From: Pedobacter polysacchareus
Lineage (GTDB): Bacteria; Bacteroidota; Bacteroidia; Sphingobacteriales; Sphingobacteriaceae
NCBI RefSeq assembly: GCF_019802255.1
Contig: NZ_JAHYSS010000001.1
Location: 829,333-893,332 of the forward strand
Direction: 5' to 3'
Length of the DNA: 64,000 nucleotides
Position 1 is the stretch's first letter, and each line of letters opens with the position of its first letter. The notes under the pieces were generated by a model. It did not search any database and was not told the origin of the DNA. It worked only from the letters and a program-made list of their open reading frames with translations. This document shows, one piece after another, positions 27,080 to 35,178 of this stretch. The position numbers and the translations under genes were made by a program.

Positions 27080-28681
27080 ATGAAGTTTCTTTTTACATTT
27101 CTATGCCTGTTGAGTTTACAAAGCCTGGTGCATGGCCAGGATGCAAAGGCAGACCCGAAAGGTTTTCCCGTGATTGCACATCAGGATACGCTGTTTTACA
27201 TCCAGAATAGGTTAGGCTCCTTATCGGCAAAGGAGCGTGCGGAAAGAACTTCTGAGAAAGTCGAAAAATTGGCAGACGACCTGCTTTTTGTACCTGATTC
27301 TGTGAAGGTGGTTAAGGATTCCCTGGTGATGGATATTGCCTATAAAGGCGATATTCTGATGAGTTTATCTAAGCTGGATGCTGATTCCGTTCGGATGGGT
27401 GTAGAGGTGCTGGCGAAAACTTATCAGCAGATTATCGTGGATAATGTGATGGAGTATAAGAAAGAAACCGATGTGGTAGAGCTGTTAAAGCGTGCTGGAT
27501 TGGGGATACTGATCCTATCTGTACTTGGTGCCTGTCTGTTTTACCTGAACAAGTATTTCAATCGTTTCCGCGGTTGGATCAGCAAAAGACTCCACCAAAA
27601 ACTGAGCAAGCTTAAAATCAAAGACTATGAGCTGATCAATCGGAAAAGTGAACTGTTATTGATCAATAAAATCCTGCATCTGGTCAAATTTATACTGATG
27701 TTTTTGTTGGTATACCTGACCTTGCCGCTGGTGTTCCGTCTTTTTCCATGGACCAAGCCTTTGGGTGATCATTTGATGAATTTTGTACTCAATCCGCTGA
27801 AAAATATCTTTTCAGCATTGATCAATTTCATTCCTAACCTGATCACGATCCTGGTAATTTTCTTCGTTTTTCATTATGTGAAAAAGCTGATCAGATTTTT
27901 AGCAGGGGAGATTGAATCGGAAAAGTTAAAGATCAATGGTTTTTATCCGGACTGGGCAAAACCAACTTATAATATCATCAAACTGGTGTTAAACGCCTTT
28001 ATGCTGGTGGTGATCTGGCCATTTATCCCTGGGTCCAATTCGGAGATTTTTAAAGGAGTATCGGTGTTTTTAGGACTGTTGATTTCTTTTGGATCTTCTT
28101 CTGCGATCAGTAATGGCGTAGCGGGGATGGTGATTACTTATATGCGTCCTTTCAAAGTAGGGGATGTGGTAAAGATAGGAGACATTACGGGTGCTGTATT
28201 GGAAAAATCCTTATTGGTCACCCGTTTGAAAACTATAAAAAATGAAATCATTACGATCCCGAATAGTGCCATTCTGAATGGAAATACGGTCAACTATACG
28301 AGTTTATGCGTAGGTGAAGGTTTGATTATACATACGACACTCACCTTAGGTTATGATATTCCATGGGCTAAAATCCATGAATTGCTGATTGGTGCTGCAT
28401 TGGCTACCGAAGGAGTGATCAAAGAAAAACAGCCGTTTGTACTACAAACCAGTCTGGACGATTGGTATGTTTCTTATCAGCTGAATGCGTATGTATCCAG
28501 GCCGGATATCATGGCGGTGATTTATTCGGAGCTCCATAAAAACATCCATGAGGCTTTTGATGCAGCGGGAGTAGAGATCATGTCGCCGCATTACCAGGCA
28601 ATGAGGGATGGAAATGCAAGTACGCTGCCTAATAAAGCAGTAGCGGATACAGGTGGTTTATTGCCAGATTCAAAAATTTAA
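27080..28681 (+). CDS. MscS family mechanosensitive ion channel
   Basis: A 533-residue protein with a signal peptide (residues 1-19, ending VHGQ), a periplasmic N-terminal region to about 135, then several membrane helices (about 140-160, 200-220, 240-270, 300-320 and the pore helix 325-355). The MscS core follows: GLLISFGSSSAISNGVAGMVITYMRPFKVGDVV, with the beta domain and cytoplasmic cage after it. It should gate an inner-membrane channel on membrane tension. The long periplasmic extension makes it larger than E. coli MscS. It is a single gene ending at tandem hairpins shared with ahcY. Confidence 0.92.
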   Translation: MKFLFTFLCLLSLQSLVHGQDAKADPKGFPVIAHQDTLFYIQNRLGSLSAKERAERTSEKVEKLADDLLFVPDSVKVVKDSLVMDIAYKGDILMSLSKLDADSVRMGVEVLAKTYQQIIVDNVMEYKKETDVVELLKRAGLGILILSVLGACLFYLNKYFNRFRGWISKRLHQKLSKLKIKDYELINRKSELLLINKILHLVKFILMFLLVYLTLPLVFRLFPWTKPLGDHLMNFVLNPLKNIFSALINFIPNLITILVIFFVFHYVKKLIRFLAGEIESEKLKINGFYPDWAKPTYNIIKLVLNAFMLVVIWPFIPGSNSEIFKGVSVFLGLLISFGSSSAISNGVAGMVITYMRPFKVGDVVKIGDITGAVLEKSLLVTRLKTIKNEIITIPNSAILNGNTVNYTSLCVGEGLIIHTTLTLGYDIPWAKIHELLIGAALATEGVIKEKQPFVLQTSLDDWYVSYQLNAYVSRPDIMAVIYSELHKNIHEAFDAAGVEIMSPHYQAMRDGNASTLPNKAVADTGGLLPDSKI

Positions 28682-28705
28682 TCCTTAGCGCTTGCTATAA
28701 AAAAA

Positions 28706-28740
28706 GGATGTTGTTTCACACAACATCCCTTTTACTTTTT
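28706..28740. terminator. Terminator between the MscS gene and ahcY (first hairpin)
   Basis: GGATGTTGT (28706-28714) pairs with ACAACATCC (28720-28728) around a 5-nt loop. A runs precede it and T runs follow it, so it can act on both strands. Confidence 0.75.
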
Positions 28741-28762
28741 AAGCCTAGGCTTATATTTTCAG

Positions 28763-28788
28763 TTTTAGCGGATTTACATCCGCTAAAA
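28763..28788. terminator. Terminator between the MscS gene and ahcY (second hairpin)
   Basis: TTTTAGCGGAT (28763-28773) pairs with ATCCGCTAAAA (28778-28788) around a TTAC loop, 11 bases after the ahcY stop. It most likely ends ahcY transcripts. Confidence 0.65.
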
Positions 28789-28799
28789 ACTTAATTTGC

Positions 28800-30116
28800 T
28801 TAGTATCTATAAGCCTCAGGTTTGAATGGACCTTCTACAGGAACACCAATATAATCTGCCTGGTGCTGATCTAGAACGTCTAATTCTACACCGATTTTAG
28901 CTAAGTGTAAACGTGCTACTTTCTCATCTAAGTATTTAGGAAGCACATAAACTTTATTCTCATAATTAGCGGTGTTTGTCCATAATTCTAATTGCGCTAA
29001 AGTCTGGTTAGTGAAAGAGTTAGACATAACGAAACTTGGGTGACCAGTAGCACAGCCTAAGTTTACCAAACGTCCTTCAGCCAATAGGATGATATCTTTA
29101 CCGTCGATGGTATATTTATCAACCTGTGGTTTGATTTCCACTTTAGTATCACCATAGTTGGAATTTAACCAAGCTACGTCAATCTCATTGTCAAAGTGAC
29201 CAATGTTACAAACGATTGCTTTGTCTTTCATTAATTTGAAATGTTCTGCACGAACGATATCACAGTTACCAGTTGTAGTTACGATAATATCAGCTTCTTT
29301 AACAGCAGTAGCGAATTTCTTCACTTCATAACCTTCCATTGCCGCTTGTAACGCACAGATCGGATCAATTTCAGAAACGATTACACGTACACCTTGTGAG
29401 CTTAATGATTCTGCAGAACCTTTACCCACATCACCATAACCAGCAACAACAGCCACTTTACCAGCCATCATTACATCAGTTGCACGACGAATCGCATCAA
29501 CCAATGACTCACGACATCCGTATTTATTGTCGAATTTAGATTTAGTTACTGAATCGTTTACATTGATCGCAGGTAAATGTAAAGTGCCATTTTTCATGCG
29601 CTCATATAAACGGTGAACACCAGTAGTCGTTTCTTCAGAAAGACCTTTGATGTTTGCAATCAGCTCAGGGAACCTATCAAAAACCATGTTGGTTAAATCA
29701 CCACCATCATCTAAGATCATGTTTAATGGCTGACGCTCCGGGCCGAAGTGTAAAGTTTGCTCAATACACCAATCGAAATCTGGTTCGTTAAGACCTTTCC
29801 ATGCATACACCTGAATTCCTGCAGCAGCAATCGCAGCAGCAGCGTGATCTTGCGTAGAAAAGATATTACATGATGACCAGGTTACTTCTGCACCAAGTTC
29901 TACCAATGTTTCGATCAAAACAGCAGTTTGAATCGTCATGTGTAAACATCCTGCGATGCGTGCACCTTTTAATGGTTTCGAAGGACCGAATTCTTCGCGT
30001 AATGACATTAGTCCTGGCATTTCTGCTTCGGCTAATCCAATTTCTTTACGACCCCATTCCGCCAGTGAAATGTCCTTAACTTTATAAGGGACATAAGTTG
30101 TCTCTACTGATGACAT
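28800..30116 (-). CDS. ahcY: Adenosylhomocysteinase
   Basis: A 438-residue NAD-dependent enzyme that splits S-adenosylhomocysteine into adenosine and homocysteine in the cytoplasm, keeping methyltransferases free of product inhibition. Family signatures are present: [55 protein letters not shown], the NAD-binding [17 protein letters not shown], and the C-terminal KPEAYRY that contacts the neighbouring subunit's cofactor. It is monocistronic, with a well-formed promoter upstream and hairpins downstream. I see no riboswitch in the leader. Confidence 0.97.
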   Translation of the reverse strand: MSSVETTYVPYKVKDISLAEWGRKEIGLAEAEMPGLMSLREEFGPSKPLKGARIAGCLHMTIQTAVLIETLVELGAEVTWSSCNIFSTQDHAAAAIAAAGIQVYAWKGLNEPDFDWCIEQTLHFGPERQPLNMILDDGGDLTNMVFDRFPELIANIKGLSEETTTGVHRLYERMKNGTLHLPAINVNDSVTKSKFDNKYGCRESLVDAIRRATDVMMAGKVAVVAGYGDVGKGSAESLSSQGVRVIVSEIDPICALQAAMEGYEVKKFATAVKEADIIVTTTGNCDIVRAEHFKLMKDKAIVCNIGHFDNEIDVAWLNSNYGDTKVEIKPQVDKYTIDGKDIILLAEGRLVNLGCATGHPSFVMSNSFTNQTLAQLELWTNTANYENKVYVLPKYLDEKVARLHLAKIGVELDVLDQHQADYIGVPVEGPFKPEAYRY

Positions 30117-30216
30117 ATTTCTATATTTAAATGATTAAATGCGAACTATTACCTCGTTTTTAATAGGCTCAGCATAGTTTTACTGGAACCTTTTTGAAAA
30201 CAGGTTAATTATGCGA

Positions 30217-30248
30217 CAAAATTACACAATAGTTTGGCCAATTTCAAA
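30217..30248 (-). promoter_or_regulatory. ahcY promoter (-33 and -7)
   Basis: On the minus strand, TTTG (30245-30248) is followed after 20 bases by TAATTTTG (30217-30224), matching both parts of the Bacteroidota consensus. The implied leader is about 95 nt. Confidence 0.7.
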
Positions 30249-30341
30249 ACCGTTTCATTAGCTGTCAGATAGGAGAGCTGGTTATGACATAAGAAGGATA
30301 AAAGATTTATATTAGGATGAGAAAATATAAGGCATGGATAC

Positions 30342-30482
30342 TGGTCGGGAAGAGACCTGTGTTTTTATAGGCTCTGGAAGGGGTTGCTATAGGGTTTGGA
30401 TAGCAGAGACTATAGCAACCCTATCGGAACCCCTTCCGAACCCTATGGTAATGCCCTTCTCTTCCCGAACACTACCCGACCA
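30342..30482. repeat. Nested inverted-repeat element between ahcY and tRNA-Asn
   Basis: An imperfect inverted repeat pairs 30367-30403 with 30410-30446 (29 of 37 positions by eye) around a 6-nt loop. Outside it, TCGGGAAGAG (30345-30354) pairs with CTCTTCCCGA (30459-30468), and TGGTCGGG (30342-30349) with CCCGACCA (30475-30482). GGAAGGGGTT and ATAGGGTT words recur inside. Short open frames crossing it are not coding-like. It may be a miniature mobile or REP-type repeat, or a structured RNA; I cannot tell which. Confidence 0.6.
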
Positions 30483-30705
30483 CTTTCTCGTCTTTTTTTT
30501 ATACTTTTTATTTAAATAAGGTTCAACATGTATGAGGGTGTCTTTGATATGAAGATTTGAGGCTCGCAATTTGTTTGTCACCTGATGGGCGATTTCAGGT
30601 GCATCAAATACAATGGATGATTTTGAAATGATCTAGCCTTCCGCAAGATTATGCGGTTATGCATTTGAAAAAGAAGAAATGAAAAATATTGTTTTTTGAA
30701 AAACA
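30483..30705. other. Intergenic stretch without recognised gene
   Basis: The remainder of the 630-base gap between ahcY and tRNA-Asn, between the inverted-repeat element and the tRNA terminator, is A/T-rich. I see no convincing gene or promoter in it. Confidence 0.5.
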
Positions 30706-30738
30706 AAAAAGCCTTTCAGTTTCACTGAAAGGCTTTTT
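30706..30738 (-). terminator. Terminator of tRNA-Asn
   Basis: A 15-bp stem (30706-30720 with 30724-30738) around a TTC loop has an AGCCTTTCAGT core and a U-tract on the minus strand. It lies 9 bases after the tRNA 3' end. Confidence 0.85.
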
Positions 30739-30747
30739 GCTATTTTG

Positions 30748-30821
30748 CTCCCTCTGCTGGGCTCGAACCAGCGACCCTCTGATTAACAGTCAGATGCTCT
30801 AACCAGCTGAGCTAAGAAGGA
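30748..30821 (-). tRNA. tRNA-Asn (anticodon GTT)
   Basis: The minus strand folds as a 74-nt cloverleaf. The acceptor stem pairs TCCTTCT with AGAGGGA (one G-T pair), the D arm is AGCTCAGCTGGTTAGAGC, the anticodon GTT is at 30785-30787, and the T arm is GCTGGTTCGAGCCCAGC. The 3' CCA is not encoded. A strong terminator follows. Confidence 0.95.
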
Positions 30822-31148
30822 GTACTGGTTGCCAAAATAAACGGCTTTTTGGTGCTTAAAACAACATTAAGCTTCGTTCGTTTTGGGAATGCAATATTAG
30901 GAGTTTTTCGCCGATTATAAAAGTACTATCACAAGTTTTTTTTAGATTTTAAATTAAGCCCTTAGTTTAGTGGGAATTAAAATTCATTTTTTATTTCCTG
31001 AAAAGCCTTCAAACGGGGTTATGCAGCATTAAATGGATAAAATCAAAGTAATTTGAAGGTAAAATCAAGGGCTAAACCGATGTATTTCTTTGATAGTAAT
31101 GCATGTTGCTGTACATTTGTATGGATTAACGAATTAAAGAAAGAAAAT
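30822..31148. other. Gap between tRNA-Asn and bacilliredoxin gene
   Basis: This 327-base gap separates divergent genes. It holds the bacilliredoxin promoter at 31089-31119. An open frame runs from 31053 into the bacilliredoxin gene but begins upstream of that promoter. Nothing else is recognised. Confidence 0.6.
31089..31119 (+). promoter_or_regulatory. Bacilliredoxin promoter (-33 and -7)
   Basis: TTTG (31089-31092) and TACATTTG (31112-31119) are 19 bases apart, matching both consensus parts. Transcription from here begins near 31125, which supports the ATG at 31149. Confidence 0.7.
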
Positions 31149-31559
31149 ATGTATCCTGAATATTTAGTAGAACCAATGCGTGCAGAACTTACTAAAGTAG
31201 GTTTCGAAGAGATGAAAACTGCAGCAGATGTAGATAATGCAATCGGCACTGAGGGTACCGTATTTGTAGTGGTAAACTCTGTTTGTGGTTGTGCAGCAGC
31301 AAATGCCCGTCCTGCAGCAAGATTGGCAGCAGCAAATGAAAAACATCCTGATAAATTGATTACTGTATTTGCAGGTATGGAAAAAGAAGCAGTGGATAGA
31401 GCTAGAGGTTATATGATGCCTTTCCCTCCATCTTCTCCATCAATGGCTTTATTCAAAGATGGTAAATTGGTTCACATGATCGAACGTCACCAGATTGAAG
31501 GCAGACCAGCGCAAATGATCGCTGATAGCTTGATTGGTGCTTTTGAGGAACACTGCTAA
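31149..31559 (+). CDS. BrxA/BrxB family bacilliredoxin
   Basis: A 136-residue thioredoxin-like protein with the CGC active site C46-G47-C48 in VVVNSVCGCAAANARPA, plus YMMPFPPSSPSMALFKDGKLV and HQIEGRPA, all diagnostic of the YphP/YqiW (BrxA/BrxB) family. In Firmicutes these reverse bacillithiol mixed disulfides. Some Bacteroidota also make bacillithiol, so the same role is plausible but not shown here. The start at 31149 gives MYPEYLVEPMRAEL, the family N-terminus, and lies just after a good promoter. A longer frame from 31053 is rejected because it starts upstream of that promoter. Confidence 0.92.
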   Translation: MYPEYLVEPMRAELTKVGFEEMKTAADVDNAIGTEGTVFVVVNSVCGCAAANARPAARLAAANEKHPDKLITVFAGMEKEAVDRARGYMMPFPPSSPSMALFKDGKLVHMIERHQIEGRPAQMIADSLIGAFEEHC

Positions 31560-31590
31560 TCATTGCCAAATATTAGGCATAAAATATATT

Positions 31591-31629
31591 AAAACAGGGC
31601 TTGGTTTTTATAAAACCAAGCCCTGTTTT
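31591..31629. terminator. Long bidirectional terminator (18-bp stem, 3-nt loop)
   Basis: Bases 31591-31608 pair perfectly with 31612-31629 around TAT; the core is CAGGGCTTGG. A and T tracts at both ends make it active on either strand between the convergent bacilliredoxin and cdaA genes. Confidence 0.85.
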
Positions 31630-31632
31630 GTT

Positions 31633-31661
31633 TAGGGTGTATTAATACCCTATGTTTTTTT
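31633..31661 (+). terminator. Second hairpin with T-tract after the bacilliredoxin gene
   Basis: TAGGGT (31633-31638) pairs with ACCCTA (31647-31652), followed by a T7 run. It is a weaker back-up terminator on the plus strand. Confidence 0.5.
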
Positions 31662-31728
31662 CGGGGAGTATCTCCAAATCTTTATGCCGTCTTCCCGACA
31701 GAGATCATGTTTGCTCGACAGGAATGCT

Positions 31729-32520
31729 TTAGAAATCTTTATTCAATAGTTTTTCCAGTTCTCCAAAAGAAACATTCATCCGTACTCTTCCTTGTTTTGC
31801 ATAAGCGATTTCTCCGGTCTCCTCAGAAATGATTACTGCAACAGCATCCGTGGTTTCGGAAACACCGATCCCAGCTCTGTGGCGTAAACCAAATTGTGGA
31901 GGGAGCTTGTCGTTATCTGTTAAAGGTAAAATACAACTGGCACTTTTGATTTTGTTTTCTGCAATGACTACCGCACCATCGTGCAGCGGACTGTATTTTT
32001 GAAAAATACTTTCCAGCAATCTTTTCGATATTCTGGAATCAATCACCTCACAGCTATTGGCGAAAAGTTGATCGTCATAAAATTTGACAAACACAATTAA
32101 AGCCCCTGTACGCGATTTTTTCATGCTTTTGCAAGCATCAATGATCGGTTTAATACGCACCAGATTGTCCCTTTCAATATTTTTACTGCCGAAAATATAA
32201 CCCCACCAGGCTTTATTCTGCTGGAGGAAGGTGTTTTTTCCAATCAATAGCAGGAAACGCCGGATCTCCGGCTGAAAGATCACAATCAAGGCGATGATCC
32301 CCACGCTCATGAACTTGTTGATAATGGTAGAAAGTAACCTCATGTTGAGCTGATCTACCGCAAACCAGATGATCAGAATGATCAGCATGCCTAGCAGCAA
32401 GTTTACCGCCAGTGTGTTTTTTATCAGGTTGTAGATATAGTAAATAAGGAGCGCGACAAATATAATGTCTACCACATCCGTTAATGATACTCTTAGAAAA
32501 TCGAAATCAAATCCTTTCAT
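31729..32520 (-). CDS. cdaA: Diadenylate cyclase CdaA
   Basis: A 263-residue membrane-bound cyclase that makes cyclic di-AMP from two ATP. Three N-terminal helices (about 15-32, 37-54, 72-92) precede the DAC domain, which has the catalytic DGA at 181-183 (SPLHDGAVVI) and RHR at 213-215 (GLRHRAGIG). The ATG at 32520 is preferred; a TTG at 32529 would add three residues. It follows folP by 47 bases, and the two are probably one transcript. No phosphodiesterase or glmM gene lies nearby. Confidence 0.94.
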   Translation of the reverse strand: MKGFDFDFLRVSLTDVVDIIFVALLIYYIYNLIKNTLAVNLLLGMLIILIIWFAVDQLNMRLLSTIINKFMSVGIIALIVIFQPEIRRFLLLIGKNTFLQQNKAWWGYIFGSKNIERDNLVRIKPIIDACKSMKKSRTGALIVFVKFYDDQLFANSCEVIDSRISKRLLESIFQKYSPLHDGAVVIAENKIKSASCILPLTDNDKLPPQFGLRHRAGIGVSETTDAVAVIISEETGEIAYAKQGRVRMNVSFGELEKLLNKDF

Positions 32521-32567
32521 TATGCCCAAGTTAGGTATTTTTTGATATTAATCGCGAGCGTGCTTTT

Positions 32568-33425
32568 TTAATGCGATCTGGTTTTCTCTACCAAAGCAAT
32601 ACATTCTGCCGCTGCTTTCACATCGTGTACCCTCAGTATGCCCGCGCCTTTCATCAAGGCGATGGTATTTAGAATAGTGGTTCCGTTTAAAGCCTCCTGC
32701 GGATCATTTCCAAGAAAATTATAAATCATCGATTTCCTGGAAAAACCAACCAGTAATGGCAATTCAAAAATATCCAGTTCTTCCAGTTGGTTCAGCAATT
32801 GATAATTTTCATCGGTAGTTTTCGCAAAACCAAAACCAGGATCAAGGATGATGTCTTTTACACCTAACTTTCTTAAGGCCGCAATCTTCTGAGAAAAATA
32901 ATCTACCAGATCCAGACCGATATTCGAATAACCGGTTTGCTGCTGCATATTTTGCGGGGTACCACGCATGTGCATCAGGATATAAGGAACCTGTAAATCA
33001 GCTGCGGTTTGGAACATGGCCTCATCCAGTTCTCCTCCGGAAATGTCATTGATCAGGTGTGCTCCAGCCTCTACACTTTCCTTCGCTACTTTCGCGCGGA
33101 ACGTGTCAATAGAAAGCCAGGCTTCAGGGAATTTTTTATTGATGATTTCTACAATAGGCACCATTCGGCTTAATTCCTCTGCTTCACTAACTTCTGCAGC
33201 ACCGGGACGGGAAGAATAAGCGCCAATGTCGATGAACTTAGCGCCCTCATTCAGAAAAGTTTCCGTTCGTCTTAAAGCGTCATCGGCATTGTCAATTCTA
33301 CTGTTATTGTAAAATGAATCCGGGGTCAAGTTGAGGATTCCCATCACTGTTGGCTTGCTGATATCTACAAGCCTGCCTTGCAGGTTTAGTGTGGTCTTTC
33401 GGTTTAAAAATGTATCTTTAGCCAT
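32568..33425 (-). CDS. folP: Dihydropteroate synthase
   Basis: A 285-residue TIM-barrel enzyme joining p-aminobenzoate to 6-hydroxymethyl-dihydropterin diphosphate in folate synthesis; it is the sulfonamide target. Signatures are MGILNLTPDSFY (28-39), FIDIGAYSSRPGA, SIDTFRAKVAKE, INDISGG, DPGFGFAKT and GFSRKS. The ATG at 33425 is chosen over 33437, which would overlap a possible -7 element (33435-33442, TATTTTTG on the minus strand). That box would leave almost no leader. It is divergent from the DUF1599 gene. Confidence 0.95.
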   Translation of the reverse strand: MAKDTFLNRKTTLNLQGRLVDISKPTVMGILNLTPDSFYNNSRIDNADDALRRTETFLNEGAKFIDIGAYSSRPGAAEVSEAEELSRMVPIVEIINKKFPEAWLSIDTFRAKVAKESVEAGAHLINDISGGELDEAMFQTAADLQVPYILMHMRGTPQNMQQQTGYSNIGLDLVDYFSQKIAALRKLGVKDIILDPGFGFAKTTDENYQLLNQLEELDIFELPLLVGFSRKSMIYNFLGNDPQEALNGTTILNTIALMKGAGILRVHDVKAAAECIALVEKTRSH

Positions 33426-33481
33426 CGTATAAAACAAAAATACGGTATTTAAATAGCTTTAAACTAAATATTTTAATTGTT

Positions 33482-34024
33482 TTGGCAACAAACACCTCAG
33501 AAGAATTCGATTCAGTAATTGCGGTTTGTAAATCGCTTTTTATAAAGAAAACAAAGGACTATGGAACGGCATGGCGCATACTTAGGCCATCCTCTATTAC
33601 CGATCAGATTTTCATCAAGGCACAGCGCATCCGTACCCTGGAAGATAAAAAAGTTTCCATGGTAGATGAAGGCGTTATTCCCGAATATATCGGCATCATC
33701 AATTACTGCTTGATGGGAATGCTGCAGCTGGAATTGACCGAAAGTGATCCTTATGAGTTGGATCCTGCTTATGTAGAACAGCTTTATGACGGGAAAGTAA
33801 CCCTCACCAAAGACCTGATGTTCGCTAAGAACCATGATTACGGGGAAGCCTGGAGGGATATGCGCGTGAGTTCTTTAACAGACCTCATCCTAATGAAAAT
33901 TTTAAGAGTAAAACAAATAGAAGACAATGCCGGTAAAACATTAGCCTCAGAAGGGATCGATGCCAATTACCAGGATATGCTCAACTATTCGGTTTTTGCA
34001 TTAATTAAACTTGGCCTGAAATAA
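33482..34024 (+). CDS. DUF1599 protein with internal duplication
   Basis: A 180-residue protein made of two similar halves. KDYGTAWR (25-32) recurs as HDYGEAWR (118-125), SSITDQI as SSLTDLI, and a Gln/Arg-Ile-x-x-Leu/Ile-Glu-Asp helix follows in each. The family is DUF1599, of unknown function. The start is a TTG; the upstream frame has no ATG. It overlaps the next gene by one base (TAATG), so the two are translationally coupled. It is divergent from folP. Confidence 0.8.
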   Translation: MATNTSEEFDSVIAVCKSLFIKKTKDYGTAWRILRPSSITDQIFIKAQRIRTLEDKKVSMVDEGVIPEYIGIINYCLMGMLQLELTESDPYELDPAYVEQLYDGKVTLTKDLMFAKNHDYGEAWRDMRVSSLTDLILMKILRVKQIEDNAGKTLASEGIDANYQDMLNYSVFALIKLGLK

Positions 34025-35175
34025 TGAAGAAAATCGCCCTAAATTTTGCCAGAATATTTGTTGGTGTCCTGTTTATATTTTCCGGACTGATCAAAGCGAA
34101 TGACCCACTGGGCTTCGGTTATAAATTACAGGAATATTTTGAGGTCTTTCACCTGCCTTTTTTAAGTGGGATTGCTACCGGAATTGCCATCTTACTTTGT
34201 GTGATGGAAATCGTGCTGGGGGCATTACTGCTTTTTGGCTTTTGGGCTAAAAAGGTGACGGCTGGCTTATTGGCGGTGATTATCTTCTTTACCTTCCTGA
34301 CTTTCGTTTCTGCATTTTTTAAAGTAGTGACCTCTTGCGGTTGTTTTGGAGACGCGATTCCTTTAACGCCATGGCAGTCTTTCTCTAAAGATTTGGTCCT
34401 GCTGGTGTTGATCATTTACCTTTTCCTTCATAAGGATTTAATCCGTCCAATTACGACCAACCGCAGCTGGCAAAGTGCCTCTTTGGCCATCGTATTGTGT
34501 GCTTCGCTGTTGTTTAGCCAGTATACTTACAGCAGGTTGCCGATTTTGGACTTCCTGCCTTATAAAGTAGGGGCCAGTATTCCGGAGCTGATGGCTATCC
34601 CTCCAGGAGCTCAGCCCGATGAGTTTCTGATCATGTATAACCTGAGCAATAAGAAAACAAAAGAGAAGAAGGTGATGAGCGACAAAGATTACCTGAAAAC
34701 GGAAATCTGGAAAGACGAAAACTGGGAAATTGTAGGTACACCTGAAAAGAAACTGCTCAAAAAAGGATATGAACCGAAAATTAAAGATTTGCTGATCAGC
34801 GATGCCTCTGGTACAGATTACACGAAAGAATTGATTGAAAATCCTTATTATAATCTGATATATGTGGCCTATAATCTGAATGATACAGATGGAGAAGCAA
34901 TGGCAAAATTAAACGCGTTGGCATTGAATGCTGCGGAACAATTTAACATCAGAACGGTATTGCTGACTTCCAATTCTGCACAGGATGCACTTGCTTTCAG
35001 TAAGAAAATGAAACTGTTTACAGAAGTTTTTTATGCGGACGCTGTTCCTTTGAAAAGTATGGTAAGGGCGAATCCAGGGGTGTTGCTGCTTAAAAACGGC
35101 GTCATTATCGATAAATGGCATTACAATGCAGTACCTTCCTTTGAGGTGCTTTCTGAAAAATATTTTAGTAAATAG
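34024..35175 (+). CDS. DoxX-like membrane protein with C-terminal thioredoxin-like region
   Basis: A 383-residue protein. Residues 1-140 carry four membrane helices of the DoxX/MauE type, with RIFVGVLFIFSGLIKANDPLG at the start and VVTSCGCFGDAIPLTPWQS near 110, a Cys-x-Cys pair at a membrane edge. A fifth helix lies at about 150-168. The rest (about 175-383) looks thioredoxin-like without a CxxC. MauE-like proteins help disulfide handling, so an envelope redox role is plausible but inferred. It is coupled to the DUF1599 gene by a one-base overlap and is followed 3 bases later by a permease gene. Confidence 0.82.
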   Translation: MKKIALNFARIFVGVLFIFSGLIKANDPLGFGYKLQEYFEVFHLPFLSGIATGIAILLCVMEIVLGALLLFGFWAKKVTAGLLAVIIFFTFLTFVSAFFKVVTSCGCFGDAIPLTPWQSFSKDLVLLVLIIYLFLHKDLIRPITTNRSWQSASLAIVLCASLLFSQYTYSRLPILDFLPYKVGASIPELMAIPPGAQPDEFLIMYNLSNKKTKEKKVMSDKDYLKTEIWKDENWEIVGTPEKKLLKKGYEPKIKDLLISDASGTDYTKELIENPYYNLIYVAYNLNDTDGEAMAKLNALALNAAEQFNIRTVLLTSNSAQDALAFSKKMKLFTEVFYADAVPLKSMVRANPGVLLLKNGVIIDKWHYNAVPSFEVLSEKYFSK

Positions 35176-35178
35176 CCG

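Noticed and set aside
30117..30216. S-adenosylhomocysteine riboswitch in the ahcY leader
   Set aside because: No paired core or conserved riboswitch sequence could be recognised in the roughly 95-nt leader.
30334..30581. Two short open frames (30334-30519 plus, 30387-30581 minus)
   Set aside because: They cross the nested inverted repeat on both strands, have no recognisable family and arise from the repeat's base composition.
31053..31148. N-terminal extension of the bacilliredoxin
   Set aside because: It begins upstream of the -33/-7 promoter at 31089-31119 and is not part of the family; the ATG at 31149 is used instead.
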